NCBI GenBank assembly: GCA_963575745.1
Contig: CAUYUJ010007446.1
Coordinates: forward strand, 506,001-570,000
DNA from: Prorocentrum cordatum
Lineage: Eukaryota; Sar; Dinophyceae; Prorocentrales; Prorocentraceae
Length of the DNA: 64,000 bases
Direction of reading: 5' to 3'
Shown here in pieces: positions 43,273-54,410 of this stretch. The translations under genes were made by a program, and so were the position numbers. Below the pieces are notes generated by a model. It had not been told where the DNA came from and did no database searches. It was given only the letters and a program-made list of their open reading frames with translations. How positions within the stretch are numbered: position 1 is the stretch's first letter; every line of letters starts with the position of its first letter.

Positions 43273-43300
43273 GTGGTTGAGCGCGTGTGTCCTCCATGGG
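43124..43300 (+). mobile_element. Foldback repeat family C, copy 2, with (TA)n expansion
   Basis: Colinear with copy 3 (59,001): AAGAAGGAC.CACAC, GGAATCCAAGTTGGTTTCG, GCGCGAACGCTCGTATCACG, GGGGCCGTAT. Where copy 3 has TCATGTATGTG this copy has about 60 bp of (TA)n (43,210-43,271), then resumes ACGTGGTTGAGCGCGTGTGT. Confidence 0.6.
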
Positions 43301-44160
43301 CTGCCTACATGCACCGATGGTAGACCTCTCTTGCCGCCCTACGTGCACGTGCGTCCCCTTCCTGCCGAGACCAGGCGAGCGTACACCCCGCTCCTGGGGC
43401 CAACACGAGCCTGGCCAGGACCTGTGCGGTGTACAGCTGGCGCCCTCCTGTAGCGGTGTAGCGGGGGGCGGGGGGAGCGCCGCCACCGGCCAGGGCCTTG
43501 AGGCTTGCGCCGCCGGGGTCGGGCGGCGGGCCGGGCCCCCCTCCCCCCAGGGATTCGCCCGCCTGCCACCTGGAGGGGCTGGAGGGGGAGAAGGGGGCGA
43601 GGAGGGAAGAGTGGAGGGGCAGAGGACGGGAGGGGTGGGGGTCAGAATTGGAGCGAAGCGGGGGGGGGGGGAGAAGAGGGAGACGCGGAAGGGGTGGTGG
43701 ACAGCGGAGGTGGGGGCGAGATGGTCGGCGGAAGCGGCGAGGCTCTGGAGGAGGGGTGTCGCGCCATGTGGTGTCCAGCTGGCGTTATCGCTTCTTCCGC
43801 ACATCCTTTGGTTCTCTCCGCCGTTCTTGCTTCTCTGGGTTCCTCCTCCTCCTCCTCGTCCTCCTCCTCGTCCTGATTACCTTCCACCTCCCCTTGCCCC
43901 TGCTACCCCTCCTCCTCCTCCTCCTCCTCCTCCTCCTCCCCTTCCTGTTCGTGTTCCTCCACATGCTCCTCCTCCACCTTCTCCTCCTCCTCCTTTCTGC
44001 TCGTGCCTATGTTTTGCCGCCGCCAACCCCGCCTCCGCCATGCGAGCGCTGTCGCGCGCTCGAAAGGGCTGGAAGAGCAGCCCCTCCCATTTCTGCTTCC
44101 TGCCCACCCAGGCATCCCGCAGGGGGAGCCTGGCTTCCAGGCTGGCGCCCGCGGCGGCTG
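43301..44160. other. Gene-free stretch with TCC/GGA bias
   Basis: 43,560-43,750 is G/A-rich, 43,840-44,000 (TCC)n-rich. A 412-aa plus-strand ORF crosses both and the (GAC) array beyond; it is proline-, glycine- and threonine-biased and not taken as a gene. Confidence 0.4.
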
Positions 44161-44900
44161 CGACGACGGCGGCGACAACGACGGTGACCGCGAACACGGC
44201 TGCGACGACGACGGCGACGACGAGGGCAACGGCGACGACGCGGGCGATGGCGACGACGATGGAGACAAGGGCGACGGGTTTTCCATGCCGAGTAGTTTTC
44301 GTTGACGGTCCTGGTGGGCCCTCCTGGCGCATTTTGGGCCACTGCCCCATGCGTGTTGCCCATGCACCGAGAATGAGGAGCAGGTGCAAGAGGAGGAGGA
44401 AGAGGAGGAGGAGGAGGAGGAGGAGGAGGAGGAGGAGGAGGAGGAGGAGGACGAGGAGGGGCAGGGAGGAAAGGGGCGAAAGAGGAGGGCGAGAGCAAGG
44501 ACCAGCGGAGGAAGTGGGTGGATGAGCTCCAGAGGCGGAGGATGGAGGATGTGAAGGGGGTGGCCGTTAGTGGGGCACCCGCGGCGGCAAGTAGGAGCAC
44601 GCAGGGGTCATGCTCCTGCTCCTGAGTATCCGCCTCCCCATCCTCCTCATCATCCTCCTTCTCTTTCCTCTCTTCTCATGCTCCGGCTCCTCCTCATTAC
44701 ACTCCTCTCCTCCGTCTCCGCCTCCGATTGCGGCAGTGGCGACGGCGACGACGACGGTGGTGATGGCGGCGAGGACACCAGCGGCGACGACGAAAGCGGT
44801 AGCGGCGACGACGGCGTCGGCGACGACGACGACGACGATGACGACGATGACGATTACAGGGACGACGACCGCGGCGACGACGACGGCGACGACGACGACT

Positions 44901-44942
<42 letters not shown>

Positions 44943-44964
44943 TTGGCTGCGGCGACAGCGACGA

Positions 44965-45011
<47 letters not shown>

Positions 45012-45060
45012 ACGACGGCGTCGGCGACGACGACGACGGCGGCGGCGGCGGCGGTGGCCG
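44160..45060. repeat. (GAC)n arrays with (GGA)n
   Basis: 44,160-44,280 and 44,735-45,060 are GAC/GGC triplet arrays; 44,395-44,455 is (GAG)n. The arrays read poly-Asp, poly-Thr or poly-Ala by frame and poly-Arg on the other strand. 45,060-45,600 holds no recognised gene. Confidence 0.9.
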
Positions 45061-45599
45061 TGGCCGCGACGGCTGCACGCCCCCAGCCGCTGCCCGTCCT
45101 TGGGGAGCCCCTCTAGCCGCCGCGCCTCCACGGTGGGCAACCTGAAGATCGCGGGCTCCGCGGAGGGCGCAAGTTGACACCAGCACCAGCCCTGGCCAGG
45201 CCATTCCTGCCGAGCAATGCCAGGCCTATGATGTTCCAACCTACTTCAGCCTGGATCGCCAGCAAGAATTTCGAGCATCAAGACATGACCGAAACTGGAG
45301 GTTTTTCACGTGTCGGGACCCGGGAGGCGATACTCTTTCGACACCTCGCCAGTGCGTCGGGCGGGCACTGTTTCGGGGTGTTGCTGGGTACTCGAACATA
45401 TTTTTGTGATGTGGTCCTCAAGTACAGTGGGGACAAGATAATGCCAGGGCAAGACATGCTCGCGCCGTGACGAGATAACGCCAACCTCCTTTTCGGCCGT
45501 CCTTGGCTTCTGGTGGCCCTCGCCAGGCTGCAGGACCGTCGGCAAAACAATCCGTGATGAAAAAGCAGCCCTGGGGAAAGGATCGGGTTTCTGGGGACT

Positions 45600-45755
45600 C
45601 CGTTGTCGTCGTCGGCATTGTCGTCGTCGTCCTCGTCCTCGTCGGCGTCGTCTTCGTCGGCGGCGGCGTCGGCGTCGGCGTCGGCGCTGGCGTCATCGTC
45701 GGCGTCGTCGGTGTCGGCGTCGGCGACGGCGACGACGACGACGACGACGAAAAAA
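45600..45755. repeat. (GTC/GGC)n array
   Basis: Reverse-complement relative of the (GAC)n array at 44.7-45.06 kb: GTCGTCGTC, then GTCGGCGTC units, ending GACGACGAC, so the array itself contains both orientations. Confidence 0.9.
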
Positions 45756-45971
45756 ACAAGACATCGGATATGTCTGGGGAGGTGGTCCTAGCCCAGGGTG
45801 TGCCCAGCTTGTCGCGCCACGCTGGAGCCTCTGGGGCCCTCTGGGGCTCGTAAGGGGTGATCCAGGGGGCCCTCCGGGCCTCCGGGGAACTCCTGGGGAC
45901 GCCCTGGGCCAGGGGCACTTCTGGCAACACCCGATCCTGGGCCCAGGGTTTGCTCGTGTGTGATGGCCTTG

Positions 45972-46091
45972 TTTTCCACCCCCACCACCGTAAGTTGGAG
46001 GGGGAGGCGGTCCTCCTCCTCCTCGTCTTCTTCCTCCTCATCCTCCTCCACCTCCTTCCCCCTCCAACTCATGGTGGTGGCGGTGGAAGAC
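45972..46091. repeat. Long hairpin: ~35-bp inverted arms around a (TCC)n loop
   Basis: The left arm (45,972-46,007) contains CCACCACCGTAAGTTGGAGG; the right arm (46,054-46,091) contains CCTCCAACTCATGGTGGTGG. The arms are complementary at most positions, with a ~45-nt pyrimidine-rich loop. No gene inside. Confidence 0.75.
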
Positions 46092-47200
46092 AGGCCCAGC
46101 AGTGCATGCCTTGCTGTCCAGGGCCAGGAGGGCGTGCACGCCCGCTCGGCCTGGCCAGGATCGGCGCAGGTGCCCAGCTGGCGTCCTCGCAGGCTCGGCG
46201 GCCAGCCTGAAGCATCCCACGGGCTGCCGTGCCTCGGCGCCGCCCCCCACGACGCTGCGCTTCGAAGGCCCGCGGGGGGGAAAGCACACGCACCAACTCG
46301 CCGATACCGGCCGCCGCCCTTCCGTCGCTCTCACTCGTTTGGGCCTTCCCCAGAGGGGCGGGGGGCAGGGGGGGCTTGAGATCCGACGTCGCGAGAACGT
46401 AAGAAGGTCGGCCCGAAGCCCTGTATACCAACCTTTTCGCTGCACTTCTCGAGCCGGGTCGATCCGTGGTCCCAAAGCTCGACTCAACGCAGAATCGCCC
46501 GTTTTGAGAAAGGATGCGACGCCAGGATGTCGGCCGGGGGGGGGCCTCGCATCGCCCCTCGAGCTTTCATCCTGGAACTTCGGTCCTCAGAAGGCACTGG
46601 CGGCACCCCCAGTGGTGAGCCCCCATTGGCCCTGCCAGGAATGCCGAACCGGCTCCGCCAGGGACTTCTGGCCGCTCCATTCTGGTCATGACATGATTCC
46701 ATGCAGGACCCCAGGGAAAAGGAGTTTTGAGGCGGCCGATGTCGATATCTCAAGTCCGTCGGCTTCGCGCGCCATGGAGGCAACGCGGAGGGGGAGGAAG
46801 AGCAAGATTCAGCAGAGGGAAACGAGGATGAAGAGGAGGGGGAGGCGAGAAGGAAGCGGTGGAGGATTATGAGGAGGAGGAGGTGGAGGTCTTGAATGCA
46901 ACGCCGCGGTCTCAGAAGTCCCCTTCGCTGGCGCCCGTTCAGGGAACGCACCACCTGGGACCCCGGGAGAGTCCCGAGGAGCGGCGGCGTCAGCGTGTGT
47001 TCTCCCGAGGCTTCCTCCTGCTGGTGGGGGGCTACGCCCATGCGGACTGAGCGGCTGGCGCGGGCCGCTGTCGAGGAGCAGGAGAGAGGAGAGGGTAGGC
47101 AAGGAGGAGAGGGGCAGCAAGAGGAGGATGAGCATGGGCCAAGCATGGGGAGAAGGTCAGGGGCAGGAGGGAGGGGCAGGAGGGAGGGACAGGGGAGGAG
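46092..47200. other. Gene-free stretch
   Basis: ORFs on both strands are Arg/Pro/Gly-biased and overlap; 46,780-46,900 and 47,085-47,200 are GGA-rich. Nothing recognised. Confidence 0.4.
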
Positions 47201-47201
47201 G

Positions 47202-47900
47202 CAAGCTATGTGTCCTCACACCATATCCGACGTCCTACCCGTGCCACCCATCCCTTCTCATTGCGCTGTTGTGTTCTCCATCCTCCGACGCGTGTCACAA
47301 CGGACTGGAGCTCCGAAAAGGACGCAGTCGTATTTTGCGCAATCAGAAGAGGGGAGTTGCGCACACTAGGGGAGGAGGAGGAGGAGGAGCAGCAGGAGGA
47401 CGAGGAAGAGGAGGAGAAGAAGGAGGAGAAGGAAGAGGAGGAGGAGGAAAGGAGGAGGCTTGGGGATGGCGGATAAGTTGGAGGGCGACCAGGAGTACGA
47501 GGGCGAGGGGAAGAAGGAGGTGGAGGACGACGGAGGAGGCTGAGGAGGAACAACAGCAGCAGCAGCAGGAGTAGGAGTGGGAGGACTGGGAGGAGCAGTT
47601 GGTCCGGTGGAAGTATGAGCAAAGGCAATGAGAAATGAGCCGGAAGACTACGACAAGGGAGGACTCGTGCCCAGAAAAGCGCCCGCGTTGGGCTGAGAGC
47701 GCCATTCTGAACGACGGGAGCAAAGCGCCGATCCTAAAATGAGGCGCACGCAGCAGCGGGAACACCACTGCGAAACACCATCATCGTTCCGATTCAAACA
47801 ACATGTGCAATACCACTAGCTCGGAGTCTTGTGTGTAGGCAATGATACATGGAGAGTGTGGGGCACTTCCAGGACGTAGTCGGGTAAGTGAGGAGAGTAA
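47202..47900 (+). repeat. Dispersed repeat E, copy 1 (~0.7 kb)
   Basis: Order: CAAGCTATGTGTCCTCAC, CCCACCCATCCCTTC-like block, ACGCGTGTCA, an expanded GGA-rich centre, GAGAGCGCCATTCTGAACGA, GCGGGAACACCA, then CACTTCCAGGACGTAGTCGG. The same order recurs in copies 2 and 3. No ORF is shared between copies, so a non-coding or very old element is likely. Confidence 0.75.
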
Positions 47901-47910
47901 TGTTCAGATG

Positions 47911-48550
47911 CAAGCTAGGTGCCCTCACGCCAGATCTGACGTCCTACCCATCCCACCCATCTCTTCCATTTGCGTTGTTGTTGCGGTTGCTGTTGCTGTT
48001 GCTGCTGCTTTTGTTGTTTCTCTTTCCGTTGACGGGTGTCATAGCGGACCTGGACGCCTCCCAGAGGACCCATGCATGTCATGAGTATCTAGATATGAGG
48101 AGCTGTGTACAGAGCTGGAGGAGCAGGAGGAGGAGGAGGTGGCGGATAAACTGGAGGATGAGCTGGAGGAGGAGGAGAAGGAGAAGGAGGAGGAGGAAGG
48201 ACGAGGACGAGGACGAGGACGAGAAACAGCAGCTGCAGGAGTAGGAATGGGAGAAGGGGGAGGAGCAGGAGGGCCAGAGGAGGTCGTAGGAGGGAAAAGG
48301 ATCGGGGAGACAAAGATGAGGAAGAACTCGGATCCAGGCAAGTGGCCCTGGCTTGGCCGAGAGCGCCATTCTGAACGACGGGAACAAAGCGTCGATCCTA
48401 TGAGGCGCACGCTGCAGCGGGAACACCATGTTGGAACACCGAAGACGCTCCACCATGTGCAAGATCACTTGCTCGGTGTCCTGTGCGTAAGCCACAGTAC
48501 TCGGAGAGGGCGGGGCACTTCCAGGACGTAGTCGGGCGATAGAGGGGAAT
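47911..48550 (+). repeat. Dispersed repeat E, copy 2
   Basis: Begins CAAGCTAGGTGCCCTCACGC and carries TGACGGGTGTCATAGCGGAC, a GGA-rich centre, GGATCCAGGCAAGTGGCCCT, GAGAGCGCCATTCTGAACGA and CACTTCCAGGACGTAGTCGG. Starts only about 11 bp after copy 1, head to tail. Confidence 0.75.
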
Positions 48551-48939
48551 GATCTCTCATATGCCCGAAACCCCGCCCCGGGGGGGGCCCGGGCCGAAGA
48601 CCACCAAGGGCCACTCCTCATCCTTACGCTGCCCACCCCTCAACACCCTTATCTCTTTCACGTCGCGTCTCCACACCCTTTTCTCTCTCACGTCACGTCT
48701 TCTCCCGTTCATGCGCCTTCCTCCTTGATGTCCACCTTGTCTCCGCCTTTTTCACTCCTCCAGCCCTAGTCCATACTCCTCGGGTGTAGCTTCCTCCGTT
48801 CTTTGTGCGTCCTCCTTCTCGTGCGTCCTGCCCTCTACCACGCACCTTCGTCTTCTTGTTCCCTCCCTCCTCCTCCCCGCCTTGGTGACCTCCCCTTCAT
48901 CCCTCCTTCCTCTGCCCTGCTCTTCGCGTCCCTCTCCCT

Positions 48940-49050
48940 CTCCTCCTCCTCCTCCTCCTCCTCCTCCTCCTCCTCCTCCTCCGCCTCCTCCTCCTCCTCC
49001 TCCTCCTCCTCCTCCTCCTCCTCCTCCTCCTACTCCTCCTCCTCCTCCTC
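48940..49050. repeat. (CTC)n microsatellite
   Basis: About 35 CTC units with single G and A interruptions. 48,550-48,940 and 49,050-49,640 contain no recognised gene; 49,220-49,540 shows CCAAGAGG-type degenerate repeats related to the 11.8-13 kb family in reverse. Confidence 0.9.
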
Positions 49051-49647
49051 TCCCTCCATCTCTCTGTTACGTCCGCCTCCTCCCTCCACCGTTCCTCTTC
49101 CCCAGTCCCTCCTTCTGAGTTAGATTCCGTCTTTCCCCGCCTTCCTCCATTCTATTCGTCGCGCCACCTCCCTCCTAGATCTTGCTTCTTGGTACCACCA
49201 GTAACCGTTCATATACCAAAGGCCTGACGGCCCCAGGAGCAGTGCAGAAGTTTCAAGAGGGCCCCACATGACGGTCCCAGGAGGCACCCAGGCTGCCCCA
49301 GGTAGTCTCCAGCAGCACAGTGAGGTCCCAAGAGGCCGTCAGAGTGCCCGTGCAGGACTTCCAAGAGGGCCCACTCAGTCAAAACCAGAAGGTATCCCAA
49401 CGTGTGTTCATTTCATGTCTGGAGTTCCCAGTTGTTGCCAACGCGTGGCTCCAAGATGGCCTCGGAGGCTCAAATGGTCCTAAAGAGAGTTCCAAGATTG
49501 CCCGAGGCTATCCAAGGACTGTCGCGAAAACAAAAACCCAAGGCGACGTCAGACACTAAGGCGATCATTTCCAAGACAAGGGCCGGATAATCTTGGCATT
49601 CCCCCTCTGACGCGGTATACTTTTGGCCCCATGGGAAGTATAATATG

Positions 49648-49670
49648 ATCGCGCGCGAATCGCGCGCGAT
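49648..49670. other. Perfect 23-bp palindrome of alternating CG
   Basis: Arms ATCGCGCGCGA and TCGCGCGCGAT around a single A. It lies 24 bp before repeat E copy 3. Alternating CG favours Z-DNA or a cruciform. Confidence 0.9.
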
Positions 49671-49693
49671 GGTTCTAGTGTCTGTATTTCGCA

Positions 49694-50190
49694 AGCTATG
49701 TGTCCTCACGCCCATCCCTTCCCATTGCGCTGGGTTTTTTCTCTACCCGCCGACGGGTGTCATGGCAGACCCGGGCTCCCGGACAGGACACCATCGCGTC
49801 ATGCGTATTCAGGTAAGGGGAGTTGTGTGCAGAGGACACGGAGGAGGAGGAGAAGGAGGAGGAGGAGGAGGAGATGGCAGATGAGCTGGAGGATGAGCAG
49901 GAGGACGAGGATAATAAGCAATGAAGGGGACGAGGAACAGTTGCAGGAGCAGGAGTGGGAGAAGCGGGAGGAGCAGGAGAACCAGGGGAGGTTGGAGGAA
50001 TGACTAGGAGCGGGGAGACAACGATGAGGGAGGACTCGGATCCAGGCAAGTGGCCCTGGCTGGGCCGAGAGCGCAATTCAAGACAACGAGAGCAAAGCAC
50101 CGATCCTCAAATTAGGCGCACGCCTCAGCGGGAGCACCATATTGAAATACCGAAAACGTTTCAAGAATTATTCTGGAGTTCTGTGAGACA
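49694..50190 (+). repeat. Dispersed repeat E, copy 3
   Basis: CAAGCTATGTGTCCTCACGC, CGACGGGTGTCATGGCAGAC, a GGA-rich centre, GGATCCAGGCAAGTGGCCCT, GAGAGCGCAATTCAAGACAA and GCGGGAGCACCATATTG. The 3' block CACTTCCAGG of copies 1 and 2 is missing. Confidence 0.75.
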
Positions 50191-50341
50191 CAAAAAGACA
50201 AGATGCGAAGAGGGAGGGATGAGTTCAGTAAGCTGTTAGGGAGAAGGAGAGTAGTATTCATACCGAGCAGTTTCGTGCGAAATCCAGAGGGGGAGGGAGC
50301 TGTGCGCTCGCGCCGGTCCGATCAGGCAGCGTGTCAACGAG

Positions 50342-50550
50342 ACGATCGGGCATTTTTGCTTAGCGTATCGCTCTGCCAGTTCTGGTCCACCATGCTTCGG
50401 TGCGACACGCTAATCACGTGCGAGCCCTTGAGCATCAGCGTCCCAAGCCTTTACCAGCCTCCCGCCACACGATGCGCAACAACATGCTGTCCGCTGTGCA
50501 GGGCATAGCGTGCAGCCGGGGTTGCCGCCGCGACACAAGTCCCTGACCGT
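50342..50550 (+). mobile_element. MITE-like inverted-repeat element, family A copy 2
   Basis: Left end ACGATCGGGCATTTTTGCTT then AGCGTATCGC; right end CAAGTCCCTGACCGT. The interior matches copy 1 (10,221-10,437) throughout, e.g. GCCTCCCGCC, AACATGCTGTCCGC and GCAGGGCATAGCGTG. The right inverted repeat has a short deletion of the CGCTAAGC core. Confidence 0.65.
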
Positions 50551-50679
50551 ACACATCCAAGTCACGTGTATGTGTGTGATTGTGTGTGCGTGTGTGAAGC
50601 ACATTTACGAGAGAGGTAATGGTGGAGGATGGGAAAGAGGCGGAGGAGGAAGACGAGGATCGATGATAAGGATGCGGAG

Positions 50680-50948
50680 GTGTGCGCACCTACCAGGCCT
50701 ACCTGTGGAAATACTTGAGATGGCCGGAAGGTACGAGTGATCTCAAGTACGGCTCGTGTGGTTCACCTCGTGTTTCGCACGTAGTTTCGCGCTTGGGCTT
50801 CAAGTCAGAAGGAGAACTTTACCGATACCGATGCGATCCCGTCATTTTCGCCTTCTGGGGCCTCCCTGAGGGGCCCTCGTCACCATTGACGCTGCCGTAT
50901 GGTTTCAGCGTTCACGCTGATTTTGATTTAGCTCGAGGTTGCGGATAA
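50680..50948 (+). CDS. Small unrecognised ORF, 88 aa
   Basis: Normal-complexity reading: MRTYQAYLWKYLRWPEGTSD, YGSCGSPRVSHVVSRLGFKS, EGELYRYRCDPVIFAFWGLP and GFSVHADFDLARGCG to TAA. It is aromatic and Gly-rich, with no repeats or signal peptide. It could be an exon or a relic; no family is recognised and no flanking signals are seen. Confidence 0.25.
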
Positions 50949-51307
50949 GGGGTAGTCGAGCCAAATCAAGTTCGTCGCATGTGTCTTCTGTTTCAGCGTT
51001 AGCTTCAGTTGTTTACCCTGTGAGCTATAGGTTACATCCGGCTTTGGCTTGAGCATAAGCTCTGGTTGCAGCTGTAGTTGTAATGTTAGGCCCGGGGCGC
51101 GACCCTAGGTTTCCGCCGCGAACCGCCAGGGCGTCGAACAACGGCGCGATGTGTCGGCCCAGGTTGGGCAGACACTCTAATCGGCGCGTCCGACCAGAAA
51201 AAGGACTGCGGTTCTTGGCCCCACCTCATCCTCTCCCTCCTCCGCGCCACCCAGCCCCCTCATCGCTCTCCTGGTTGTTGGCTGTTGTGCTTGCGGGCAA
51301 GATTTGT

Positions 51308-51525
51308 ATCCATACCCACTGCATCTTGGAGTCTCGGGCACCTTTCCCCAGACACCCGAGGCGCAGTGGATATGGATAAAAACCTGGCCCCTAGCGGCTA
51401 AATGTTTATCCAGAGCAACTGCGCCTCGACCTCCACAGCCAGTCCATGACGCAATGGATATGGATCCCTCTCTCTCTCTCTCCCTCTCTCTCCCTCCCTC
51501 CCTCCCTCCCTCCCCTCTCTCTCTA

Positions 51526-51570
<45 letters not shown>
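51308..51570. repeat. ATCCATA inverted repeats and (TC)n-(CTCC)n-(TA)n microsatellite
   Basis: ATCCATACCCACTGC (51,308-51,322) is inverted at GCAGTGGATATGGAT (about 51,364-51,378), and GCAATGGATATGGAT recurs near 51,452. 51,473-51,520 is TC and CTCC; 51,520-51,568 is (TA)n. 51,570-52,315 has only unrecognised ORFs. Confidence 0.7.
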
Positions 51571-52329
51571 CTAGATGTACCTTGCCCGCAGTGTTGACCT
51601 GCGTCTCGCCCGCAAGTTCTCATTGATCGTCTGTGGCCTCTAGGCTGACCCCCCTCCCAGTAGACCTCGTTTTGCACATCCCCACCTGGACCTTACGTTG
51701 GACCTCCCCTATCGTTCTCTGGACCTCCCCTGCCCATCGTGCTGCGTCCATCGCCTACCCTTTAAAGAACAGGTCGCCTGGCGAAGGACGCAACCCTGTG
51801 CAGCTTCGAGTAACGCAGGACATGACCATGTCCTCATTAGTTGCGCGTCGCGACAGGGATGGGGCCCGGGGCAGTGTGGATGGGGGGCGACGCTCCCCGC
51901 TGCGCGAGCTCCCGCAGGCGATCCGACAGAGGGGCGAGCTGAGCTCCCTACGGGCTATGAAACATGTCAGTGGTTTTGTGGAAATTATCGCGGTTCCGCC
52001 AGCTGGGGAGTTCCTTATGGGGCGGGGGCGCCATGCGAATTGTGCCATTGGGGCCGCATGTGGAGGGGTGTGCATACAGTCAACGCGCATAGTAAGGACG
52101 GGATAGGAAGGGGTGAGGCAGAAAGAGGGAGACGCGGGGCGTTGCGAATTCAAAGCGCGGACCCACAACCACAGCATGGTTGGAAATAACAGCAAGCGCG
52201 TTCACTGATCTCTTGATCCTTTCGGCTATCCCTCCAACTCCCTCGTCGTCCTCCTCACGCTCCCCTTTCTCTTTCTGGACCTCATCCTGCCTGATCCCTC
52301 CTTTTTGTCCTTTCCAGCGGTGTCCTCCC

Positions 52330-52383
52330 GCTCCTCCTCCTCCTCCTCCTCCTCCTCCTCCTCCTCCTCCTCCTCCTCCTCCT
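52330..52383. repeat. (CTC)n microsatellite
   Basis: About 17 CTC units within a wider pyrimidine-rich region (52,200-52,520). Confidence 0.95.
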
Positions 52384-52847
52384 TCTCTTCTCTCCCTTCT
52401 CCTCCCATCCTCTCGGGACCCATCTTTAGAGCACCCTTCCATCTCCCCACGCCCTCCATTCCCCAGCCCTCCCTCCCACCCTCCCTCCCTGGAGCCGCTG
52501 GATGTCCCCGAGGCTCCCGAAGGTCCCCAAAAGGTTAGATATGGGAGAGGATCTCGATCCCGATCCTCGACATTCGGACCTCCAACCTACCTCGATGTCA
52601 TCCGTGCCTCCTCCCTCCCTCCCTCCAATGCGCTAGGGCCACGTTCGGGCGCATGGCGAGGCCATGGGCGTCCCTGAGGTCGCCTGCGCGTGCCCCGTCG
52701 TTCGCCCGTCGTGCCTGGCAGCTGACCACCATGCTTATGAGTGCAGTGCGGCTCCGGTCAAGAGCCCTCCCTGCCCAACCTTCCTCCGCTGGGGGTCGAC
52801 GAAATGACAAAAAACATGATACCGGAGAAAAGACCCAATCTTAATCT

Positions 52848-53050
52848 TTTTAGGGCTATAGGGCTAAGGGATTATAGGGCTATAGGGCTGCAGGGCTACA
52901 AGGCTATGGGGTTATAGGGATATAGGACTAAAAGGCCATAGGGCTATAGGGCTACAGAGCTATAGGGCTGGGCCATTAGGCCTATGGGGCTGTAGGGTTA
53001 TAGGGCTACAGAGCCATAGGGCTATAGGGCGATAGGGCTATAGGGCTATA
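52848..53050. repeat. 8-bp satellite (AGGGCTAT)n, about 25 copies
   Basis: Units are AGGGCTAT with frequent C/G/A changes; TAGGG recurs each period. It begins TTTTTAGGGCTATAGGGC, loosely resembling degenerate plant-type telomere repeat, but the period is 8, not 7. Confidence 0.9.
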
Positions 53051-53390
53051 GGGCTCCGCGACCCAACCCGCGACCCACCCGCGACCCACCCCGCGACCCA
53101 CCCGCGACCCACCCGCTACCCAACCCGCGACCCACCCGCGACGCTCCCGCGACCCACCCGCGACCCACCCGCGACCCACCCGCGACGCACCCGCGACCCA
53201 CCCCGCGACGCACCCGCGACCCACCCCGCGTCCCACCCGCGACCCACCCGCGACCCGCCCGCGACCCACCCCGCGACACACCCGCGACACACCCGCGACC
53301 CACCCGCGACCCACCCCGCGACCCACCCGCGACCCACCCCGCGCACCACCCGCAACCCACCCGCGACCCACCCTCGACCTACCCACATTT
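53051..53390. repeat. 10-bp satellite (CGACCCACCC)n
   Basis: About 33 units of CGACCCACCC or CGACCCACCCCG with scattered changes. Minus frames read Gly/Arg/Val repeats. It abuts the 8-bp satellite on the left and repeat D copy 2 on the right. Confidence 0.95.
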
Positions 53391-53545
53391 GTTTATCGAA
53401 AATATCGGCGCTTTCGGCGGGCTCGTTGCATAAGTTGTGAAACTTTGGCGCCTGCGGCGGGCTTCTCCAGAGTCTCGCAGACTGCCGACGTCTCCACCGC
53501 CCCCTCACTATCATCCGCATTTGCGGGGTGCTACGTACTTCTCCA
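53391..53545 (+). repeat. Dispersed repeat D, copy 2
   Basis: CTGCGGCGGGCTTCTCCAGA, GTCTCGCAGACTGCCGACGT and TTTGCGGGGTGCTACGTA match copy 1 at 36,260-36,452. Both copies follow CGACCCA-type units. 53,546-54,410 shows no recognised gene. Confidence 0.65.
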
Positions 53546-54410
53546 GAGCAGTGTTTGGGATCTCTTGCCAGACATACTACGTCCTAATGCTTGCAAGGCG
53601 CGGTCCCCGGCACAGCGGCTTTGAACTGCTCGTGCAGAAACGCAGCGCGTACTTTGCTCAAAACGGCCAGATTAGTCACGTTGCGTGTTGGTTCAACGTG
53701 TTGGCCCACGTGTTGGTGAACGTGTGTTTTCAGTCTACGTGTTGAGCTCCGTGTCAGCGCACAACGGGTTCTGTGTTGCGTATCGGGGCGGCTAAGCCCC
53801 ATAAGCCCCTGCCCGTTCCCAAGGGCCGGCTTCTCATCCAGAGTCTATACTTTGACGGCCGGAGGGCTCGGTAAGGAGGGCGGAGGGCCCCCAGGTGCCG
53901 AACATTGGGACACATTTCCCGCCTGAGGTTTGTCAGGACGTTGTACGTCTGGGATCCCCTCCCTCTCGGCCATCCCCTCGGCAAAGACCGCCAATAGGCC
54001 TCGCCCGTGAGGACCGCCAATAAGCCTCACAGCCCTTACAGTTTCCATCAATTCGGCTGTGAGGTTTCCCGACCCCACCAGTCATTCTCCAACTTCACCG
54101 TCAATTGGCACGGAGGGGGCCCAAGACCCCCCTACGGTCCCTCGGCCAACGAAGACGGCCGTAGGGGGGAGTGACTCGTTCCTCCACCTCAAGGCACATG
54201 TGCCACCACCTCCAATTAAGTTAAAGGCGCTATGTGCCACCTACCATACCTATCCTGTTCTCCCGCGTTCAGTCGTCGTCCTCCGGCTTTTCTCCCGAAC
54301 CTTGAGACTCGAGGAAGGCAGCAGCCTGCGCTATGCGGCAGATAGGGAAAAACGTTCGAAATCTTTTCCTCGGGGCACCATTCGGACGGGGCAAGGAAGA
54401 GGATAAATCA

